From: an uncultured Opitutaceae bacterium
GTDB taxonomy: Bacteria > Verrucomicrobiota > Verrucomicrobiia > Opitutales > Opitutaceae
Reading direction: 5' to 3'
Assembly (NCBI GenBank): GCA_903890485.1
Contig: CAITBM010000116.1
Location: 1 to 64,000 of the forward strand
Length of the DNA: 64,000 bases
The notes beneath the pieces are model-generated. The model saw nothing but the letters and a program-made list of their open reading frames with translations. It did not search any database and had not been told where the DNA came from. Made by a program: the position numbers and the translations under genes. This document shows, piece after piece, positions 27,379-37,224 of this stretch (positions are counted from its first letter, which is position 1; the number at the start of each line of letters is the position of its first letter).

Positions 27379-27777
27379 CTAGCGCGCCTGGAGGCTGAAT
27401 TTATTGAGGCCCGACGTCCGGCACGCATCCATCACGAAGGCGAGCTTCTTGAGCTGCGTGGTCTCGTCGGCCTTGATCAGCACGGGGATGTCACGGTTGG
27501 CGTCGCTCACCTGCTTTAGAAGGCCCACAAGCTGGGCGTCGCTCACGACCTTGCCGTTGAAGGAGACCACGCCGTCCTTGTCGATGCCGATCGTGACTGT
27601 GCCCTTGTACTCGCTCTTGCCCGCCGTCGCTATCTTCGGGAGGGTGATGTTGAGCATCGTCGCCGAGCGGAACTGCATCGTGACGAAGGCAAAGAAGATC
27701 AGCATCACGAGCACGTCGATCAGCGGCACGAGATTCAACTCGGGCCTCTTGCGGGTCTTCTGTCTGAATCCGCTCAT
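27379..27777 (-). CDS. exbD: ExbD/TolR family biopolymer transport protein
   Basis: 132 residues: a short cytosolic N-terminus (KTRKRPELNLVP), one membrane helix with the conserved aspartate (LVPLIDVLVMLIFFAFVTMQ), then a periplasmic domain. This is the usual ExbD/TolR plan; with the ExbB-type partner it forms a proton-driven motor that energises TonB or Tol. No TonB, TolA or receptor gene lies nearby, so the client is unknown. Start and exbB stop overlap (ATGA). Confidence 0.93.
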   Translation of the reverse strand: MSGFRQKTRKRPELNLVPLIDVLVMLIFFAFVTMQFRSATMLNITLPKIATAGKSEYKGTVTIGIDKDGVVSFNGKVVSDAQLVGLLKQVSDANRDIPVLIKADETTQLKKLAFVMDACRTSGLNKFSLQAR

Positions 27778-28346
27778 CCGCGGCCGCGGTTGATGATCCG
27801 CTCCAGCAGCACGTCAAGCTGCGCGGCATAGTTGTCGATCCGTCGCTGGAGGTATCCGCTTCCGACGAGCGAGGGGATTGCGATCGCCAGGCCGATGACC
27901 GTGGCCGAAAGGGCGAGCGCCACGCCCTTGGTGAAGACCACCGGGTCCGGCAATCCCGTGTCGGGCGAGATCTCAGAGAAGACCTGGAGGAGACCGGTAA
28001 CCGTGCCAGACAACCCGATCAGCGGCGCCGCCGCATAAATGACGTCCAGGTAAGGGACGCCCCGTTCCATCCGATTGACCTCCAGTCGGGCAAACGCCTT
28101 CAGGGAGTCCGGATCGTTGTGGTGAACCTCGGCGAATTCGACAATGCGCGAGAGGACGGTGTGGCGCCCCCCCACCAGGGGCTTGCCGTTCATGACGGCG
28201 TCGACCAGGTCCGGCGGCAGTACGGCGGCCGTCCGGAGGGCATAGATCCGCTCAAAGATGATGAAGACGGCCAGAGCCGAGCACACACCAAGGGGATAGA
28301 TAAGGAGGCCCGCCCCCTTGAAAACTTCGATCATTCCAAGTGTCAT
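27774..28346 (-). CDS. exbB: MotA/TolQ/ExbB family proton channel protein
   Basis: 190 residues with three membrane helices: one near the N-terminus (AGLLIYPLGVCSALAVFIIF) and two in the C-terminal half around the conserved APLIGLSGTVTGLLQVF and LALSATVIGLAIAIPSLVG. The GTVTGL segment is the family signature. It pairs with ExbD immediately downstream. The first gene of a three-gene transcript (exbB-exbD-SDR). The 129-base gap upstream, to leuD, shows no convincing terminator. Confidence 0.92.
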   Translation of the reverse strand: MTLGMIEVFKGAGLLIYPLGVCSALAVFIIFERIYALRTAAVLPPDLVDAVMNGKPLVGGRHTVLSRIVEFAEVHHNDPDSLKAFARLEVNRMERGVPYLDVIYAAAPLIGLSGTVTGLLQVFSEISPDTGLPDPVVFTKGVALALSATVIGLAIAIPSLVGSGYLQRRIDNYAAQLDVLLERIINRGRG

Positions 28347-28475
28347 TGTTTAAAGTGTGCCTGTAAGACGCTCCTGATTGCAAAAAGGTCCCGGAATTTA
28401 AGGACAACCGCGTCGGCCGCCAAGCTGTTTGATGGGCGGTCGATCGCAGCGCGGCCGCTGCCCCGTACCGCGGGC

Positions 28476-29078
28476 CTAGGCCGACATGTATTGCAACTTG
28501 GTGGCGATCGCCGAGGCGTCGGAGGCCCCCTCGATCAGCTCACCGATCGGGTCCCATCGGCCATTGACCAGCGCGTCGCGGGCGCTCTCGCGCACAGCGA
28601 TGGGCGCCGATTGCCCGGCAAAGGAAACCGTCTTTGCGACCAGGTCGATCACGACCGCCAGGGTCGGGTCCTTCTCGACGGCGGCAGCGATCCTAGCGAT
28701 GTCCTCGCGGCTCGCCGTGACGCACGGCATGCCCAGGGTGGTCGAGTTCCCGAGGAATATCTCGGCAAATCCCTCGGCGATCACCGCGCGGAACCCGTGC
28801 TTCTGCAGCGCCTGCGGGGCGTGCTCTCGGGAAGACCCGCAACCGAAATTCATTCCGGAGAGAAGGATGGACGCCCCCTTGAAGCGCGGCTCGTTGAGCG
28901 GATGGGGCTTATCGGACCCGTCCGCATTCTTGCGAACGTCGTAGAACAGGAACTCGCCGAGTCCGTCGAAGGTGACGCACTTCATGAAGCGCGCCGGGAT
29001 GATGCGGTCCGTGTCGATGTCATTTCCGGGGACGCAGACGGCCCGACCGGAGACGCGTGTGATTTTATCAAGTGCCAT
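28476..29078 (-). CDS. leuD: 3-isopropylmalate dehydratase small subunit
   Basis: 200 residues, normal length. With LeuC it isomerises 2-isopropylmalate to 3-isopropylmalate in leucine biosynthesis. The swivel-domain signature is visible: VPGNDIDTDRIIPARFMK and ILLSGMNFGCGSSREHAPQA. It starts 19 bases after leuC ends, the standard order. Leucine genes leuA and leuB are not in the window. Confidence 0.96.
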   Translation of the reverse strand: MALDKITRVSGRAVCVPGNDIDTDRIIPARFMKCVTFDGLGEFLFYDVRKNADGSDKPHPLNEPRFKGASILLSGMNFGCGSSREHAPQALQKHGFRAVIAEGFAEIFLGNSTTLGMPCVTASREDIARIAAAVEKDPTLAVVIDLVAKTVSFAGQSAPIAVRESARDALVNGRWDPIGELIEGASDASAIATKLQYMSA

Positions 29079-29097
29079 GGTGGAAGGAGGAAGAGGG

Positions 29098-30516
29098 TTA
29101 GTTTGCGCTCACGCCGAACACCTCGCGGGCGTCGGCCACCGAGCCGGTAACGGCCGCGGCGGCGACCATGATCGGGCTCATGAGGATCGTGCGTCCCGTG
29201 GGGCTTCCCTGGCGTCCCTTGAAGTTGCGGTTCGACGAGCTCGCGCAGAGCTGGTCGCCCACGAGCTTGTCGGGATTCATCGCCAGGCACATCGAGCAGC
29301 CCGCCGACCTCCATTCAAACCCGGCATCCCGGAAGACCTTGTCGATCCCCAGTTCGGCGCAGATAAGCCCCACGCCCTGGGAGCCGGGGACGGCGATCGC
29401 CTTCACCCCGGCGGCCACCTTTCGTCCCTTCAGGAAACGGGCGACCTCTTGGAAGTCGCTCAGGCGGCCGTTGGTACAGGAGCCGAGGAAGGCCACGTCG
29501 ATCTTCGTGCCCTTTATCGGGGCCCCCGGCTTAAGCTTCATGTAGGCCAGCGCCTCCTCGATCGAGCTCCGCTCGTCGGCGGAGGATGCCTTCAGCGGGT
29601 CGGGGATTGTCCCGGTGATCGGAACGCCCTGACCCGGGTTGATGCCCCAGGTAACGGTCGGCGCAATGTCGGCCGCGTTGATCTTCACCACGTCGTCATA
29701 GGTGCAGCCCGGATCGCTCGCGACGGCCTTCCAGCGCGCCACGGCCGAATCCCACGCGGCTCCCTTCGGCGAATAGGGCCTGCCCTTCAGGTAGGAGAAG
29801 GTGGTCTCGTCGGGATTGACGTAGCCGGCGCGGGCCCCGCCCTCGATCGACATGTTGCACACCGTCATCCGTTCCTCCATCGAGAAACGGTCGAAGACCT
29901 CGCCGGCGTACTCGTAGGCGTAGCCCGTTCCGCCGTTGACGCCGAGAGTCGCGATGATGTGGAGAATCACATCCTTTGCGTACACACCGGGCCGGAGCTT
30001 GCCGTTCACCTCGATTCGCCGGACCTTGAGCCGCCCGAGGGCCATCGTCTGGGTCGCCAGGACATCGCGGATCTGCGTCGTACCGATTCCGAATGCTATG
30101 GCTCCGAACGCGCCGTGCGTGCTCGTGTGCGAGTCGCCGCAGGCAATCGTCGTCCCGGGCTGGGTGATGCCCTGCTCGGGTCCGACAATGTGGACGATCC
30201 CCTGCTTGCCCGTGGAGCGGTCAAAGAAGGTGATCCCAAATTCCTTACAGCTGCGGCGCAGCTCCTTGATCATGGCATCGGCCAGGGGATCCGCGTAGGG
30301 CTCGCTCACCTGGTCGGTCGGGACGATGTGGTCGACGGTGGCAAACGTCCGGTGGGGCATCGCGACCTTCAGGCCCAGGTCCCGCATCATGCCGAAGGCC
30401 TGGGGGCTGGTGACCTCGTGGATCAGGTGGGTGCCGATCAGCAGCTGCGTCTGCCCGTTGGCAAGCGTGCGCACGGTGTGGGCGTCCCAGACTTTCTCGA
30501 AAAGCGTTTTGGCCAT
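29098..30516 (-). CDS. leuC: 3-isopropylmalate dehydratase large subunit
   Basis: 472 residues of the aconitase superfamily. It binds a 4Fe-4S cluster through three cysteines, visible as FLGSCTNGR and [10 protein letters not shown]. Other family motifs are [25 protein letters not shown] and [13 protein letters not shown] 30516 ([17 protein letters not shown]) has a strong AAGGGGGGC Shine-Dalgarno just upstream; the frame stays open to 30648 but that part would overlap lysR. Divergent from a LysR-type regulator across 57 bases. Confidence 0.97.
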   Translation of the reverse strand: MAKTLFEKVWDAHTVRTLANGQTQLLIGTHLIHEVTSPQAFGMMRDLGLKVAMPHRTFATVDHIVPTDQVSEPYADPLADAMIKELRRSCKEFGITFFDRSTGKQGIVHIVGPEQGITQPGTTIACGDSHTSTHGAFGAIAFGIGTTQIRDVLATQTMALGRLKVRRIEVNGKLRPGVYAKDVILHIIATLGVNGGTGYAYEYAGEVFDRFSMEERMTVCNMSIEGGARAGYVNPDETTFSYLKGRPYSPKGAAWDSAVARWKAVASDPGCTYDDVVKINAADIAPTVTWGINPGQGVPITGTIPDPLKASSADERSSIEEALAYMKLKPGAPIKGTKIDVAFLGSCTNGRLSDFQEVARFLKGRKVAAGVKAIAVPGSQGVGLICAELGIDKVFRDAGFEWRSAGCSMCLAMNPDKLVGDQLCASSSNRNFKGRQGSPTGRTILMSPIMVAAAAVTGSVADAREVFGVSAN

Positions 30517-30573
30517 GCCCCCCTTATACCACAGGGTTGCATTGTCTGGGAAATACTTGTTTGGATGGTACCG
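30517..30573. promoter_or_regulatory. Divergent leuC / lysR intergenic region
   Basis: A 57-base gap separates the start of leuC (minus) from the LysR-type gene (plus). Regulators of this class usually bind between themselves and a divergent target operon, so this is the likely operator for leuCD. I could not mark convincing -35/-10 elements or a palindromic LysR box on either strand, so the assignment rests on arrangement only. Confidence 0.4.
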
Positions 30574-31485
30574 ATGCCTAGGGAGTATCAATACCCGTTT
30601 GAACTGCGCCACCTGGTCTACTTCCGGGAGGTGGCGCGCAAACTCCATTTCAGGAAGGCCGCCGAGACCCTGGGTGTCGCCCAGCCGGCCTTGAGCCGGC
30701 AGGTCGCGCAGCTTGAAGCCTCCCTCGGCGTCCGGCTCTTGAACCGCTCGAGCCGGCGCGTAGAACTCACGGCAGCCGGGTCCGCCCTACTCGAGCGGGT
30801 GGAACCCGTCCTTGCCGCGCTCCTTCGGGTGCCCGCCGACATGAAGGCGGTCGCCGAGGGCCGCGTGGGACGGCTGCGGGTTTCGTTCACCGGCCTTGCG
30901 ATGGCAACCGTCCTCCCGGACATCCTCCGCGGCTTTCACCGCCAGTTCCCTGGGATAAGGCTTGAGCTGAACGAGTCGCCCACCTCGCTGCAGCTCGCCG
31001 CCCTGAAACAGGGCGAGATCGACTGCGGGTTCTTCCATCCCGACGGCCCCTCGCCAGGGATCGACACCATCCTCCTCCTTCGGGAGCAAAACGGGGTTCT
31101 TCTCCCCTCGGACCATCCGCTTCGGGACAAGAAAAAGCTGAGCCTTAAGGACCTCGCGAGCACACCTTTCGTCCTTTTTCCGAGGGCCAACAATCCGGGC
31201 TTCTACGACCGTGTCCTGGCCGCGTTCGCCTCGAGCGGCGTCGCCCCCCAGATCGCCGAGGAGGTCTGGCCCCGCTCAAACGGCGTGGGCCTGGTGCGTG
31301 CGGGCGTGGGCGCCACCTTTGCCGCCCCAAGCGAGTCCCGCCTTCTGCCCGACAAGGTCGTCTTCCGGGGCCTCGCGGGGCCCTCCCCGGAGAGCCGGCT
31401 TGTGGTCGGCTGGCGGACAACCCAGGCGCCGGCTCCGGCACTGGCCGCGCTCCTTAAGGCCGCGGCCGCCCAAGCGGCGGCCTAG
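30574..31485 (+). CDS. LysR-type transcriptional regulator
   Basis: 303 residues. The N-terminal winged helix-turn-helix is clear ([53 protein letters not shown]), followed by a LysR substrate-binding domain ([46 protein letters not shown]). Divergence from leuCD suggests control of leucine synthesis, though the effector cannot be read. ATG 30574 follows an in-frame ATG at 30565 that is equally possible. It converges with the MFS gene with a 4-base overlap. Confidence 0.9.
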   Translation: MPREYQYPFELRHLVYFREVARKLHFRKAAETLGVAQPALSRQVAQLEASLGVRLLNRSSRRVELTAAGSALLERVEPVLAALLRVPADMKAVAEGRVGRLRVSFTGLAMATVLPDILRGFHRQFPGIRLELNESPTSLQLAALKQGEIDCGFFHPDGPSPGIDTILLLREQNGVLLPSDHPLRDKKKLSLKDLASTPFVLFPRANNPGFYDRVLAAFASSGVAPQIAEEVWPRSNGVGLVRAGVGATFAAPSESRLLPDKVVFRGLAGPSPESRLVVGWRTTQAPAPALAALLKAAAAQAAA

Positions 31486-32708
31486 GAAGCCGACTGCGCC
31501 GCGATCCGGTCGTCGATCCGGAAGGAACGAAGGGCCAAGACCAGGGCTATGAGCAGGAATGCCGAGGCCTCGTAGAAGGCGATGCCCGGTATGGTGTCGA
31601 TGAACCGGCCAAAGCTCCACGCCGCGAGGATGGGGCCAAAGATGTAGGAGAGGCTCGTGAGGCCCGAAAGAGAGCCCTGGAGCGCCCCCTGCTCGTTCGC
31701 GGGTACGTGCTTGGTGAGGAGCGACTGAGCGGCCGGGCCCGAAATGCCCCCGAGAGCGCCCAGGACGACAAGGACGTAGATCATCCAGCCCTGGGTCGCC
31801 GTGCCGTAGCCGACCATGATGATCGCCGAGGTGATGAGCCCGATCACGAGCCCCTTCCTCTCGCCCGTGACCGCTATGATGCGTCGCACCAGTCCCCCTT
31901 GGACAATCGCAGTCATGACGCCGATGAAGGTGAGGGATAGGCCGACCTGGAGCGTGCTCCAGTGGTAGCGGAACCCCATGTAAAGCACCCAGACGTTCTG
32001 CAGCATCGTGCCCGAGAAGTTGAATATAAAGTACATCCAGGCCAGGTCCACCACGCCGCGGAATCGCCGAAGCGCCAGGAGCGAGCCGATCGGGTTGGCC
32101 CTCGACCACGAGAAGGGTCTCCTGTTCTCAACGGCGAGGGACTCGGGCAGGAAGAACGCACCGTAGACGAAGTTGGCCCCGACACAGACCGCGGCGCTGA
32201 AGAACGGCAGCCTAAGGCCAAACTGGCCGAGCAGCCCGCCGATGGCTGGCCCAATCACAAAACCGAGGCCAAAGGCGGCACCCACCAACCCGAAGGCCTG
32301 GGCCCGCTTCTCAGGCGGCGTGACGTCGGCGATGTAGGCGTTGCACGCGGCAAGCGCGCCGGCAGTGGCTCCGGAGATCATGCGCGCCACGAAAAGCCAC
32401 CCCAGGGTCGGCGCAAAGCCCATGACCACGTAGTCGATCGCCGATCCCGCAAGGGCGACCAGGATCACCTTCCTGCGCCCGAACCGGTCGGAAAGGGAGC
32501 CCAGGATGGGCGACGCGATGAACTGCATGATCGCGAAGACGCCAACGAGCCACCCATAGGAATTGGATCCCTTTGCAACGCTGCCCCCGTTGAACTGCGT
32601 GATGAGCCCGGGCAGCACGGGAATGATGATCCCGATGCCTACGATCAAAAGGACCAGCGTGACGAAAATGAACCCCACTGCGGGTTTTCTCGGTTTCGGG
32701 GTGTCCAT
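31482..32708 (-). CDS. Major facilitator superfamily transporter, TetA-like (DHA1)
   Basis: 408 residues with about 12 membrane helices. The loop 2-3 signature GSLSDRFGRRKV and the TCR/Tet motif region YIADVTPPEKRAQAFGLVGA are typical of drug-proton antiporters of the TetA/BcrA type; the second half repeats the pattern (HVPANEQGALQGSLSGL). Substrate specificity cannot be decided, and a role in resistance should not be assumed. It stands alone, with 49 bases to the upstream end of the transglutaminase-like gene. Confidence 0.88.
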   Translation of the reverse strand: MDTPKPRKPAVGFIFVTLVLLIVGIGIIIPVLPGLITQFNGGSVAKGSNSYGWLVGVFAIMQFIASPILGSLSDRFGRRKVILVALAGSAIDYVVMGFAPTLGWLFVARMISGATAGALAACNAYIADVTPPEKRAQAFGLVGAAFGLGFVIGPAIGGLLGQFGLRLPFFSAAVCVGANFVYGAFFLPESLAVENRRPFSWSRANPIGSLLALRRFRGVVDLAWMYFIFNFSGTMLQNVWVLYMGFRYHWSTLQVGLSLTFIGVMTAIVQGGLVRRIIAVTGERKGLVIGLITSAIIMVGYGTATQGWMIYVLVVLGALGGISGPAAQSLLTKHVPANEQGALQGSLSGLTSLSYIFGPILAAWSFGRFIDTIPGIAFYEASAFLLIALVLALRSFRIDDRIAAQSAS

Positions 32709-32757
32709 TATCCCAATCCTTTCCGGAGGATCTCCCTTTGGAAAGCCAAAGCGTTGC

Positions 32758-34578
32758 CTAATCCTGCAAGCGGGCCATCAGCTTATCGACATCGAGCGCG
32801 AACTGGGTACCCGGTTGGACGTCCAGGGCCACCCGGGCCCGCTCGACGGCTTCCCTCGCCTGCGCCTTCATGTTGAAGAGCGCGAGGTGTTCGGCAAAGG
32901 CCACCACGATCTGGTCAAAGAAAAGCGTTCCCGCGCCGTGTCCAAACTGCGCGAGGATCGCGTTATAGGTGGCGATTTGGTTCGGAATCGGCTGCCCGGC
33001 GATGCTCCGGGTGAGGATCGACGAGGCGGTGCGGATCGCCAGGTCCGTTCGGTCTCCCTGGAAGCGCTCCGCCAGCCCCCTCTCCTCGAAGTCGGCCAGG
33101 CTGGACTCCCCCCGGGCCCGGAGGCTCTGGCACACCCGCGCCCCATACGCGACCACGAGGTCCGGGTACCTGGGATTGAACGCAAGGGAGGCCTCGCGGA
33201 TGGCGGCCTCCTGCCTGGCCGGTTCGAGCCCAAGCTTGGCATTGGTCGCGATCAGGATCTCCCAGGCGTTGATGTTGCGCTTCTCATAGTTGACGGCGGC
33301 CCTGGCGGCGCGCTCCGCCGACTGCAGGTCCCCGACCATCAGGAAGTCGCCGGCAAACTCCTCGTGGAGGCGCGACTCCATGAAGGAAGGCAGCGCCCTG
33401 AAGCGCTCGGAGAGAAACTGGAGCTCGTGGTCCGAGATCTCGAGCCAGGTCTGCGGGTCGAGCGCGATGCCGGTCAGGAGTCGCTGCTCGGCGTAGCGGC
33501 CCGCGTCCAGCCTCCACTTGTGCTCGTTGTCCAAGAAGCCGAACCAGGCGTGCCTGCCGTCCTGGCCCCCTCCCGTGAAGAAGAGGGTCGGTACCCCCCT
33601 CGCCTTTCCGACCTGGGTTGCGAAATAGGTCTGGTCGACGCAGATGCCGCCCTCGGCCTTGATCGCCTGGAGGGTGTAGGGGTGGCCCGACCAGACCATC
33701 CGCGCGTTGTCGGTAACCCGGTCGGTGCGGTAGGTGACGTCGTTGTAGGCCTCCTCGAGCTTGTCCAAGGGATGGTTGACGTTGGCGACCGCCCACGAGA
33801 GCTCCGAGGCCGGGGCCGCCACGTCGACCACGAACTTGAGCTCCTCAACCTTCAGCTTCGAGAGCCTGAAGTAGGTCCTCCCCATCTGGTCCTCCCGGAC
33901 CAGGCGGTCGAAGGTCGCCTCGGGCTTCGGGAGCTTCCTCGGGAGCGCCAGAGCCGTGACTTGGCCGTGCGGCCAGTAAGGCGGGGGGGCCACGTCGTAG
34001 ACCAGTGCTATCGCGAGCGCGAGCGACCCGTACCGGGCAAACCGGGCGGGATCCGCCCGGTAGAGGGTGTCGAGGATCGAGAAGACGTTGGGCAGGTGGT
34101 CGACCGGGCGCACGTTCGAGAAGAACTCCTCCGAGAACGCTTCGTTGGACAGCAGCCATCCCTGGAGACCCTGCGACAGCTTTAGCCCGATGGGGTCCGG
34201 GCCCGGGCTGTAGCTGCCCGCCACCCCCTCGTAGTTGAGGTGACCGTCGACGATCGCCTTGATCCATCCGTCGATAAAGACGTTTTCCGGCTCCGAGAAG
34301 AGCGCGGACCAGCGGTAGACGTGGAACCAGGCCTCGGCCGCAACAAACCGGTTCTGCTGGTAGGCCTTGACGGCCGCACGCCGGATCGGCACGACGACGG
34401 CATTCCACCCGGTGGCTGCGGCCAAGTCCCTGATTGCCTGGATCCGCGCGGGGCTCGGGGGGTCCCGGGTCTCAAGATCGGGCACCTGGAAACTTGGGGA
34501 ATCGGCGCGAACGCCGCCCGGCGCGGCCAGGACGGCGGCCAAGAGGAGCGCCGCGGCCAGGGGGCGTTTCCAGGTCAT
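32758..34578 (-). CDS. Exported transglutaminase-like superfamily protein
   Basis: About 606 residues with a signal peptide (RPLAAALLLAAVLAAPGGV). Not a named family for me. The middle contains a transglutaminase-type core: Cys in GGICVDQTYFATQVGKARGV, His in GGQDGRHAWFGFLD, and Asp in HKWRLDAGRY, in the right order and rough spacing for a Cys-His-Asp triad (about residues 305-385). The region after it (about 430-600) is alpha-helical with TPR-like spacing (AAIREASLAFNPRYPDLVVA). It may cleave or crosslink envelope proteins. ATG 34578 is chosen over TTG 34590. It is downstream of clpC, separated by strong terminators. Confidence 0.7.
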   Translation of the reverse strand: MTWKRPLAAALLLAAVLAAPGGVRADSPSFQVPDLETRDPPSPARIQAIRDLAAATGWNAVVVPIRRAAVKAYQQNRFVAAEAWFHVYRWSALFSEPENVFIDGWIKAIVDGHLNYEGVAGSYSPGPDPIGLKLSQGLQGWLLSNEAFSEEFFSNVRPVDHLPNVFSILDTLYRADPARFARYGSLALAIALVYDVAPPPYWPHGQVTALALPRKLPKPEATFDRLVREDQMGRTYFRLSKLKVEELKFVVDVAAPASELSWAVANVNHPLDKLEEAYNDVTYRTDRVTDNARMVWSGHPYTLQAIKAEGGICVDQTYFATQVGKARGVPTLFFTGGGQDGRHAWFGFLDNEHKWRLDAGRYAEQRLLTGIALDPQTWLEISDHELQFLSERFRALPSFMESRLHEEFAGDFLMVGDLQSAERAARAAVNYEKRNINAWEILIATNAKLGLEPARQEAAIREASLAFNPRYPDLVVAYGARVCQSLRARGESSLADFEERGLAERFQGDRTDLAIRTASSILTRSIAGQPIPNQIATYNAILAQFGHGAGTLFFDQIVVAFAEHLALFNMKAQAREAVERARVALDVQPGTQFALDVDKLMARLQD

Positions 34579-34621
34579 CACGGGCTCCAACTAGAACGGG
34601 TCGCCCGGCGCCCTGCGACTG

Positions 34622-34657
34622 AAAACCCCGCTCCCCTCATTCGGGGGGCGGGGTTTT
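34622..34657 (-). terminator. Strong stem-loop terminator downstream of clpC (bidirectional shape)
   Basis: AAAACCCCGCTCCCC (34622-34636) pairs with GGGGGGCGGGGTTTT (34643-34657) across a 6-base loop: a 15-pair stem with one wobble, flanked by A4/T4 tracts in both directions. It lies just past the clpC stop on the minus strand and in front of the transglutaminase-like gene, so it should end the mcsA-mcsB-clpC transcript. Confidence 0.8.
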
Positions 34658-34661
34658 GCTC

Positions 34662-34684
34662 GACGGCGGTTGGCCGTCTTTTTT
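34662..34684 (+). terminator. Second stem-loop with T6 tract next to the clpC stop
   Basis: GACGGC (34662-34667), loop GGTTG, GCCGTC (34673-34678), then TTTTTT (34679-34684). On the plus strand this is a compact intrinsic terminator; on the minus strand it forms the first stem of a tandem pair after clpC. No plus-strand gene feeds into it, so it may block antisense transcription into clpC. Confidence 0.5.
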
Positions 34685-37206
34685 CAGGGCGCCACGCCGG
34701 ACGTAGCCGCCGGCGGCGTCTTTTGCTTAAAGATAAGGACCTCTCCGTCACGACCGACCATGACCGACTCACCCTCCTTGATGTCGCCTCGTAGGATGGC
34801 CTCGGCGAGCGGGTCCTCCAGGAAATGCTCGACGGCGCGGCGCAGGGGCCGGGCGCCGTACTTCTCGTCGTAGCCCTTCTCGATAAGGAGCTCCTTGGCC
34901 TCGGCCGTGAACTCGAGCGATATTTTGCGCTCGACCAGGCGCTGGGCGAACTTGCCGATCTCCAGGTCCACGATCGCCGTCAGGTCGTGCTTGTCGAGCG
35001 GCCGGAAGAAGACGATGTCGGAGATGCGGTTGAGGAACTCGGGCTTGAAGACGCGCTTGGCCTCTTCGAGCACCTTCTCGCGCATCTTCTCGGCGTCGTT
35101 GAAGCTCGTCGTCGCGGCGGCGAAGCCCATCGAGGTCTGGCGCTGCAAAAGCTGCGCCCCGACATTGGAGGTCATGATGATGATCGTGTTGCGGAAATCC
35201 ACCGTGCGCCCCAGCGAATCGGTGAGCCTTCCGTCCTCAAGGATCTGCAGAAGGATCTGCAGCACATCGGGATGGGCCTTCTCGACCTCGTCAAACAGGA
35301 TGACGGCGTAGGGGCGGCGACGAACCGACTCGGTCAGCTGGCCGCCCTCCTCGTAGCCGACGTAGCCCGGGGGCGAACCGATCAGGCGCGACACGGAGAA
35401 CTTCTCCATGTACTCGCTCATGTCGATCTGCACCAGGGCGTCCTGCTTTCCGAACATCTGCGAGGCAAGCTGCTTGGCGGTCTCGGTCTTGCCGACACCG
35501 GTCGGACCGACAAAGAGGAACGAGCCGATCGGCCGGCGAGGGTCCTTCAGGTCCGCGCGGGAACGGCGCAGGGCTCGGGCGATGGAGCTGGCAGCAAGGC
35601 CCTGGCCGATCACGGCCTTCTGGATCTCCGCCTCAAGATTAAGGAGCTTCTCGCTCTCGCGCTTCTCCATGCGGGAAAGCGGGATTCCCGTCCAGTCGGC
35701 GACGACTTGGACCATCATCTCCTCGTCGATCGTGACGCGCTTCTCCTCACGGGCCTTCTTCCACTGTTCCGTCGCCTGCTCCTGCTTGGTGCGAAGCTGC
35801 TTCTCCTTGTCGCGGAACTTTGCGGCCTCCTCGAAGTGCTGCTCGCTGATCGCCTTCTCCTTCTGGGCGCAGACCTCCTCGATCTCCTTGGAGAGGCTCT
35901 CGATGTCAGGCGGCCGGCTGAGCGCGGCGATGCGCGCGCGGGACCCGGACTCGTCCATCACGTCGATCGCCTTGTCTGGAAGGAAACGTCCGGTGATGTA
36001 GCGGTCGGAAAGCTTGGCCGCGGACTCGAGCGCCAGGTCCGTAAACACCACCTTGTGGTGATCCTCGTACTTGCCGCGGATACCCTTGAGGATCGTGATC
36101 GTGTCCTCGACGGAGGGCGGCTCGACCTTCACCGACTGGAATCGGCGGTCAAGGGCGCTGTCCTTCTCGATGTACTTGCGGTACTCGTTCAGGGTCGTCG
36201 CCCCGACGCACTGGAGTTCACCCCGGGAAAGGGCGGGCTTGAAGATGTTGGAGGCGTCCATCGCGCCCTCGGCGGCTCCGGCACCCACGATCGTGTGCAG
36301 CTCGTCGATAAAGAGGATGACGTTTCGCGCCCTCTTGATCTCGTCCATGACGGCCTTGATCCGCTCCTCGAACTGGCCGCGGTACTTGGTGCCCGCCACC
36401 ATGAGGGCCAGGTCGAGCGTGATGACCTTCTTCTCGAAGAGAATTTCGGGAACGTTGCCTGCGGCGATCTCCTGAGCCAGGCCCTCGACGATCGCGGTCT
36501 TGCCGACACCGGCCTCGCCGATCAGCACCGGATTGTTCTTCGTCCGCCTGCACAGGATCTGGATCACGCGGCGGATCTCGTTCTTGCGCCCGACAACCGG
36601 GTCCATCTCGCCCTTGCGGGCAAGCTCGGTCAAGTCCCGGCCAAAGGCCTTCAGGGCCGGCGTCTTCACTTCCTTCTTCTCGTCGGGCTGAATGCCCGGA
36701 CGCTGGGGCGTGCCCGCCGCAGCCTCCTCGCCACCGGTCTCGGAGCCGCCCGAGAACTGGGGGTCGAGCTCCCGGAGGATCTCGTTGCGCGTCCGCTCGA
36801 TGTCGACATCGAGCGACTTGAGCACGCGGGCCGCGACGCCCTCGCCCTCTCTCAGGAGTCCGAGCAGGATGTGCTCGGTCCCGACATAGGAATGATTCAG
36901 GGCCTTGGCCTCCTTACCGGCAAGCGCCAGCACCTTCTTGACACGGGGCGTGTAGGGGATGCTCCCCTGTGCCTTCGCCTCCTGGCCCGTGCCGACCTGC
37001 TTTTCCACGGCCGCACGGACGGTTTCCAGGTCCAGGCCCATCTTCTGGAGCACGCTCACGGCGACGCCCTGCCCCAGCTTGATCAGCCCGAGCAGGATGT
37101 GCTCGGTCCCGACATAGTTGTGGTGGAAGCGGTCAGCTTCCTTGCGGGCCAGCGCCAGCACCTGCTGGGCGCGCGGCGTGAAATTGTTCATCGGTTCCTG
37201 CGACAT
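34684..37206 (-). CDS. clpC: ATP-dependent Clp protease ATP-binding subunit ClpC
   Basis: 840 residues, full ClpC length. Two N-terminal Clp repeats (residues about 5-145; [15 protein letters not shown] and [15 protein letters not shown]) precede AAA+ module 1 ([24 protein letters not shown]), a UVR-type coiled middle domain ([20 protein letters not shown]) and AAA+ module 2 ([25 protein letters not shown]). The hexamer unfolds substrates for ClpP, including phospho-arginine-tagged proteins bound by the N domain. It follows mcsB by 18 bases and ends at a strong terminator. clpP and ctsR are not in the window. Confidence 0.96.
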   Translation of the reverse strand: MSQEPMNNFTPRAQQVLALARKEADRFHHNYVGTEHILLGLIKLGQGVAVSVLQKMGLDLETVRAAVEKQVGTGQEAKAQGSIPYTPRVKKVLALAGKEAKALNHSYVGTEHILLGLLREGEGVAARVLKSLDVDIERTRNEILRELDPQFSGGSETGGEEAAAGTPQRPGIQPDEKKEVKTPALKAFGRDLTELARKGEMDPVVGRKNEIRRVIQILCRRTKNNPVLIGEAGVGKTAIVEGLAQEIAAGNVPEILFEKKVITLDLALMVAGTKYRGQFEERIKAVMDEIKRARNVILFIDELHTIVGAGAAEGAMDASNIFKPALSRGELQCVGATTLNEYRKYIEKDSALDRRFQSVKVEPPSVEDTITILKGIRGKYEDHHKVVFTDLALESAAKLSDRYITGRFLPDKAIDVMDESGSRARIAALSRPPDIESLSKEIEEVCAQKEKAISEQHFEEAAKFRDKEKQLRTKQEQATEQWKKAREEKRVTIDEEMMVQVVADWTGIPLSRMEKRESEKLLNLEAEIQKAVIGQGLAASSIARALRRSRADLKDPRRPIGSFLFVGPTGVGKTETAKQLASQMFGKQDALVQIDMSEYMEKFSVSRLIGSPPGYVGYEEGGQLTESVRRRPYAVILFDEVEKAHPDVLQILLQILEDGRLTDSLGRTVDFRNTIIIMTSNVGAQLLQRQTSMGFAAATTSFNDAEKMREKVLEEAKRVFKPEFLNRISDIVFFRPLDKHDLTAIVDLEIGKFAQRLVERKISLEFTAEAKELLIEKGYDEKYGARPLRRAVEHFLEDPLAEAILRGDIKEGESVMVGRDGEVLIFKQKTPPAATSGVAP

Positions 37207-37224
37207 GGGTCTTGGTGCGATGGG

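Noticed and set aside
30523-30528. TATAAG on the minus strand as the leuC -10 element
   Set aside because: It is so close to the ATG that the transcript would start inside the Shine-Dalgarno sequence.
28972-30573. Long upstream extension of the LysR frame
   Set aside because: It runs antisense across leuC and part of leuD without recognisable domains; the LysR helix-turn-helix starts just after 30574.
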